64,000 bases of DNA from an uncultured Cohaesibacter sp. (GTDB lineage: Bacteria > Pseudomonadota > Alphaproteobacteria > Rhizobiales > Cohaesibacteraceae), in the NCBI RefSeq assembly GCF_963667045.1, contig NZ_OY762934.1, forward strand, positions 682,001 to 746,000, in the 5' to 3' direction. The number at the start of each line of letters is the position of its first letter. Within the stretch, counting starts at the first letter, position 1. Both the position numbers and the translations under genes were made by a program. Under the pieces are notes generated by a model. It worked only from the letters and a program-made list of their open reading frames with translations. It did no database searches and had not been told where the DNA came from. Shown here in pieces: positions 62,404-64,000 of the stretch.

Positions 62404-63591
62404 TTAGTCCTTTTTGTACATGCTCTTGGGACCAAGCGGATGATCCGCCTGCGGGTATGGATGGTGATGATGATCGTGGCCTTCGCCATGGTCGTGATGA
62501 TGGTCATGCCCGTGATCATGATCATGGTGGTGGTGATCGTGGTCATGATCGTGAGAGTGTCCATGATCATGGCCGTGACCATGGGAGTGAACCTGGCCGT
62601 GGCCATGATCATGGTGAGAATGCTCCGACGAAGGGTGATGCTTGAGACATTCGTTGGTGCATTTGTTGTCTTCGCAATATTCGCAGTCCTTGGTGTCCAC
62701 CCCTTCCACATGGTGGTGGTGGCTTTCCTGCCTGAGGCCGACCTCGGCCTCGAAGCCCAGAACCTGTGCGCGGTATTTGCACATCTGGCAGTTCATGTTG
62801 TTGGTTCCCTCAAGGATCTCGGCAACGCGATCCTCAAAGGTTTCAATAACATAGTCCTGATCGTTCAAGTAGGTGGCCTTGACGAACTGGATGGCGGGAT
62901 GACGTGCGGCAACCTCATCTGTGAAGTTATAGATGCGGCGCACGAGGATGCCGGTGAAGAGGAAATACGGGAACACGATGATGCGCTTGTAGCCAAGCTT
63001 GGCGGCATGTTCGAGGCCCGGCTCGACCAGCGGGAATGTGACGCCCGAATAGCAGACCTCGCCCCAGCCAAAACCCATGCCTTCCCAAAGCATCCGCATC
63101 AGCTTGTTGACGTTGGAGTTGGCATCCGGATCGGAGGCGCCGCGGCCAACGACCATCAGCAGCGTATCAGTGATGGCGACCTCGCCATGCTCGGCGTCGG
63201 CGGCATCCATTGCTTCCTTGATGCGGGCTGCTGCGGCCTTGATCATCTTGAGGTCAAGGCCGAGTTCGCGGCCATATTCGATGGTTATACCCGCCGTCTT
63301 GGCCTGATAGGCGTTCAGAACGGAGGGAATGTCATTCTTGGCGTGACCGGCAGCAAACAGCATGCCCGGCACGGCCAGAATGCGGGTGCAGCCCTGGGCC
63401 ACGAGATTGTCGAGCCCTCTGGACAGCACCGGGTTGGCAAATTCGAGATAGCCATAGTCGACGGGCCAATCGGGGAACCGTGGCCGCAGCCGTTCTGCCA
63501 GCTTTGCGAACTGGTCCACGGCCTCCTTGTTGCGGCTGCCATGGCCGCAAATCATCAGGCCTAGTTTTTCTTGCTTGTCGGAACTGGTCAT
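62404..63591 (-). CDS. cbiX: Sirohydrochlorin cobaltochelatase CbiX, long form with Cys- and His-rich tail
   Basis: 395 residues. Two CbiX chelatase repeats: the first (about 10-130) with ICGHGSRNKEA (His17) and GMLFAAGHAKNDIP (His83), the second (about 140-255) degenerate but similarly folded. Then MNCQMC (266-271), the MxCxxC motif known from Bacillus megaterium CbiX-L which binds an Fe-S cluster, then a CEYC...C...C cluster (Cys303, 306, 311, 315), and a run of about 33 His within 318-384. It inserts cobalt into sirohydrochlorin (cobalt-first route). The His tail probably stores or delivers cobalt. AGGGGA supports ATG 63591. First gene of its operon. Confidence 0.93.
   Translation of the reverse strand: MTSSDKQEKLGLMICGHGSRNKEAVDQFAKLAERLRPRFPDWPVDYGYLEFANPVLSRGLDNLVAQGCTRILAVPGMLFAAGHAKNDIPSVLNAYQAKTAGITIEYGRELGLDLKMIKAAAARIKEAMDAADAEHGEVAITDTLLMVVGRGASDPDANSNVNKLMRMLWEGMGFGWGEVCYSGVTFPLVEPGLEHAAKLGYKRIIVFPYFLFTGILVRRIYNFTDEVAARHPAIQFVKATYLNDQDYVIETFEDRVAEILEGTNNMNCQMCKYRAQVLGFEAEVGLRQESHHHHVEGVDTKDCEYCEDNKCTNECLKHHPSSEHSHHDHGHGQVHSHGHGHDHGHSHDHDHDHHHHDHDHGHDHHHDHGEGHDHHHHPYPQADHPLGPKSMYKKD
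62458..62635. repeat. Low-complexity His-coding stretch inside cbiX
   Basis: A run of degenerate CATGATCATGG-type words, the reverse complement of His/Asp/Gly codons. It lies inside the cbiX frame and encodes the His-rich tail. The simple-sequence nature makes it prone to length variation. Confidence 0.85.
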
Positions 63592-63824
63592 TCTGGTCCC
63601 CTGTGGTTCTTTCATCTGGAGCCGCTTGGGCTCACGGGTTGATCATCAGCAGGGAAAAAGACCTCGGCCATGGTGACCGGAAAGCTCTTTCGTCCTGCAG
63701 GTCAGTCTTGGCCTCCGGATTGGATCTGCCGCACTGACGTGGTTTTCAGCTTCCGTCACGGGGAAGCACTGCATAGTCTGTCTTGGCCGGCAGCCTCAAG
63801 GCCACCGGTGTCGGGAATGGCCGG
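63592..63824. other. Leader region of the cbiX operon
   Basis: 233 bases between the ABC ATPase stop and cbiX, GC-rich and able to form several stems. A direct pair GGCCAAGAC(A/T)GAC...GCAG (minus strand, about 63775-63787 and 63697-63713) stands out. It resembles no riboswitch I can confirm; see rejected items. Confidence 0.4.
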
Positions 63825-64000
63825 TCAACTGATCCGGCCACTCTCCATGGTTACGGTCCTTGTCACGACCTGCTCACGGAAGGCCCTGTCGTGGCTGACA
63901 ATGATCATGGCCTGCGGCAGGGTCTGCAAAATCGTCACGAGGCGATGCCGCGTGTCTTCATCGAGATCATTGGTCGGTTCATCCAGCAACAGGATATCCG
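63825..64000 (-). CDS. ABC transporter ATP-binding protein, 3' end only
   Basis: Only the last 57 codons and stop are inside the window. They read DILLLDEPTNDLDEDTRHRL (Walker B, D-loop) and MIIVSHDRAF (H-loop), then a short tail ending SGRIS. The style is that of an ABC ATPase such as CbiO-type or ABC-F-type. A cobalt or corrinoid importer would fit the cbiX neighbour, but the visible part cannot decide this. Confidence 0.85.
   Translation of the reverse strand, partial: DILLLDEPTNDLDEDTRHRLVTILQTLPQAMIIVSHDRAFREQVVTRTVTMESGRIS

Noticed and set aside
62458-62635. CRISPR-like repeats
   Set aside because: The short CATGATCATGG words have no spacers and encode the His tail of CbiX.
62440-63564. 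Open frame of 374 codons antisense to cbiX
   Set aside because: Its Val/Met-rich start is the mirror of the His tail of CbiX; not a gene.
63592-63824. Cobalamin riboswitch upstream of cbiX
   Set aside because: I looked for the conserved box (AGYCAGGAGACCTGCC-like) and the GCCACTG segment on the minus strand. Only scattered partial matches (e.g. GACTGACCTGCAGG) are present and not in the right order.

Overview
The window (about 58% GC by eye) looks like chromosome from an alphaproteobacterium, probably of the Hyphomicrobiales. The reasons are the gene content and the protein style: a sensor kinase of the PdhS/DivJ/PleC type, a psd-pssA pair, Mrp/ApbC, a DUF971 protein next to moaA, a two-subunit type glycyl-tRNA synthetase and a TIGR02281-like aspartic protease. 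I cannot name a genus from the sequence alone. I see no rRNA, tRNA, CRISPR array, insertion sequence or prophage.

Layout. 1-6.3 kb: end of a NYN/LabA-like gene, an M19 dipeptidase, a class I amidotransferase, an AzlCD amino-acid exporter, and a metal-responsive MerR regulator divergent from a CDF-like transporter. 6.6-14 kb: a GNAT enzyme, then a two-gene RND efflux system flanked by two PadR regulators, each with AT-rich palindromes upstream. 14-21 kb: phospholipid synthesis (psd, pssA), glutathione-related genes (gor, a gamma-glutamylcyclotransferase-like protein), a DUF2059 protein, rpiA and gph. 21-27 kb: a GntR regulator, class II fumarase (fumC), a DsrE-like protein, class I fumarase and nudI. 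27-35 kb: an autotransporter-like barrel, an L,D-transpeptidase and a molybdenum cofactor/Fe-S group (DUF971, moaA, a DMT exporter, mrp/apbC, mobA, mobB). 35-42.7 kb: a polar amino-acid ABC operon with two paralogous binding proteins and two permeases but no ATPase, then glyS without glyQ, then a 3-hydroxyisobutyrate-dehydrogenase-family gene whose 3' end is tandemly repeated. 42.8-47 kb: Lrp, a uracil-DNA-glycosylase-like protein, a histidine kinase and a DMT transporter.

47-64 kb is a cobalamin region: cobT (with a frameshift), cobS, cobQ-cobK-cbiD, cobA-cobB, and a minus-strand run cbiX-cobH-cobL-cobI-cobJ/cbiG-cobM, with the end of an ABC ATPase upstream. The set (CbiX chelatase, CbiD, CbiG, no CobG/CobF/CobNST) is that of the anaerobic, early-cobalt route. 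It covers corrin ring construction from uroporphyrinogen III to cobyrinate diamide, plus amidation (cobQ) and nucleotide-loop steps (cobT, cobS). cobO, cobD/cbiB, cobC and cobU/P are not in the window.

The most notable observations are the 131-bp tandem repeat that copies a gene's 3' end, the cobT frameshift inside an otherwise intact pathway, the Cys/His-rich tail of CbiX, the twin identical palindromes in front of the second PadR gene with its 125-residue Gly/Arg/His-rich head, the MerR-type promoter, and the ABC operon without its ATPase. I found no clear case for an entirely new multi-gene system.
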